Below, one piece after another: positions 63,309-64,000 of a DNA stretch of 64,000 nt. A model generated the notes under the pieces. The model worked only from the letters and a program-made list of their open reading frames with translations. It was not told the DNA's origin and made no database searches. This DNA is from Streptomyces chartreusis NRRL 3882 (GTDB taxonomy: Bacteria; Actinomycetota; Actinomycetes; Streptomycetales; Streptomycetaceae). The first letter of the stretch is position 1. Every line of letters starts with the position of its first letter. The stretch spans positions 7,241,001 to 7,305,000 of the forward strand of contig NZ_LT963352.1 of NCBI RefSeq assembly GCF_900236475.1, written 5' to 3'. The translations under genes were made by a program, and so were the position numbers.

Positions 63309-64000
63309 TCAGTGCGGGCCCAGGGCGCAGAACTCATGGCCCTCCGGGTCCGACAGGCACGTCCACGGGACGTCGCCCTGGCCGAGGTCGAGGTCGGTGG
63401 CGCCGAGGGCTTTCAGCCGGGCCACCTCCGCCGCCTTGTCGTCACCGGGGTAGGGCAGCAGGTCGAGACGGACGCGGTCCGGCACCGTCTTCGCCTCGGG
63501 CGAGCGGCGGAACTCGACGTACGGGCCGACGCCCTGGGCGGAGCGCAGCACCGCGTGTTCGTCGGTCACCTCGTGCAACGTCCAGTCCGTCGCCTCGCCC
63601 CAGAACCCGGCCATGGCCCGCGGATCGGAGCAGTCGACCACCACCCGGGCGATCGGCCCCGTGTCCCGGTAGATCTCCCGAGGCTCCAGCACACAGAACT
63701 CGTTGCCCTCGGGGTCGGCGAGGACCGTCCACGGCGCGTCGCCCTGGCCCACGTCGGCGGGCGTCGCACCGAGAGCCTCCAGACGCGCGACCAGCTCCGC
63801 CTGGTGGGCCGCGGAGGTGGTGGCCAGATCGAGGTGCACACGGTTCTTCGTCGCTGTCTTGGCTTCCGGGACCGTGACGACGTCGATGCAGACGGCGACC
63901 GGGTCCGGCCAGACGAAGCCGTCACCGGGCTCCACGTTGGTCACGCCGGGTCCCTCGCTGGAGACACCCCAGCCGAGCGCGTCCGCCCAGAAGCGGCCGA
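63309..64000 (-). CDS. VOC-family (glyoxalase-like) protein, N-terminus outside window
   Basis: About 230 residues are visible, with the gene running off the right edge: the frame is open from 64000 and encodes GRFWADALGWGVSSEGPGVTNVEPGD, so a GTG at 63944 is internal and not the start. Two VOC halves are visible, each ending similarly: GQGDAPWTVLADPEGNEFCVLEP and GQGDVPWTCLSDPEGHEFCALGP. These halves, with paired beta-alpha-beta-beta-beta units, build a metal- or ligand-binding cavity as in glyoxalase/bleomycin resistance proteins. Ligand unknown. Convergent with the arabinofuranosidase gene. Confidence 0.88.
   Translation of the reverse strand, partial: GRFWADALGWGVSSEGPGVTNVEPGDGFVWPDPVAVCIDVVTVPEAKTATKNRVHLDLATTSAAHQAELVARLEALGATPADVGQGDAPWTVLADPEGNEFCVLEPREIYRDTGPIARVVVDCSDPRAMAGFWGEATDWTLHEVTDEHAVLRSAQGVGPYVEFRRSPEAKTVPDRVRLDLLPYPGDDKAAEVARLKALGATDLDLGQGDVPWTCLSDPEGHEFCALGPH

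Noticed and set aside
63309..63944. GTG at 63944 as the start of the VOC protein
   Set aside because: The frame stays open to the window edge and encodes GRFWADALGW, a normal VOC N-terminal segment, so the gene continues beyond the window.
1..64000. CRISPR arrays, tRNA or rRNA genes, prophage or complete insertion sequences
   Set aside because: No regularly spaced repeats, cloverleaf-type sequences, phage genes or transposases were seen on either strand.

Overview
The window is high-GC actinobacterial chromosome, almost certainly a Streptomyces. The signs are dense head-to-tail operons with 1-4 nt stop/start overlaps, many GTG starts, leaderless genes with a TAnnnT box 6-8 nt before the start codon, rare TTA codons, and an intact conservon (cvn/rar) operon. 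From memory, much of the gene order resembles the S. coelicolor region from pafA to pheST; no search was run. No rRNA, tRNA, CRISPR array, prophage or complete insertion sequence was seen.

Layout. 1-1.5 kb: N-terminus of a LacI-family regulator, divergent from an MFS exporter. 1.5-12.6 kb: the conserved actinobacterial block pafA, two FKBP isomerases, pafB, pafC, a zinc-ribbon protein, tatA, tatC, a lipid kinase and the helicase helY (pupylation, DNA-damage regulation and Tat export). 13.0-17.6 kb: the five-gene conservon rarA-E (sensor ATPase, roadblock protein, DUF742 protein, Ras-like GTPase, cytochrome P450), with a TTA codon in rarC. 17.6-21.2 kb: pseudouridine synthase, acetyltransferase, siderophore-interacting reductase behind an iron box, and a 5'-3' exonuclease. 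21.4-25.1 kb: glycine-betaine-type ABC importer whose permease carries two tandem binding domains. 25.5-28.8 kb: XRE-cupin regulator with a cytosolic BtuF-like protein, and a LysR gene divergent from a TDT-family transporter.

28.9-35.6 kb is a catabolic cluster: glutamine-amidotransferase-type hydrolase, EAT-type permease, FadR-type regulator, glutamine-synthetase-like ligase, aldehyde dehydrogenase and short-chain dehydrogenase. It fits a gamma-glutamylated route for ethanolamine (or a related amine), with motifs shared by both promoter regions. 35.7-42.2 kb: DUF2510 protein, fold-type III PLP protein, proline-rich membrane protein plus orphan mycosin protease, SseB-like protein, a 181-nt palindromic repeat and a DUF1844 protein. 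42.2-50.0 kb: translation genes infC-rpmI-rplT (ATC start and a terminator-bearing leader), an rRNA methyltransferase, a PAS histidine kinase (TTA codon) and pheS-pheT.

50.1-54.1 kb: SpoIIE-type phosphatase, TPR regulator, NUDIX hydrolase and two small membrane proteins, with two TTA codons and a shared TTCACAC-type motif. 54.1-64.0 kb: 3-hydroxybutyryl-CoA dehydrogenase, Tat-exported GHL10-like hydrolase, DUF1918 protein, a DMT transporter and MocR regulator whose start codons overlap back to back, acetyltransferase, a histidine-phosphatase-fold protein lacking its histidines, DUF6314 protein, secreted GH51 arabinofuranosidase, and a VOC protein cut by the right edge.

The genes are mostly core Streptomyces functions. 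The most unusual material is regulatory: shared short motifs, several TTA codons, the infC leader, the back-to-back leaderless starts, and repeats that form gene 3' ends.
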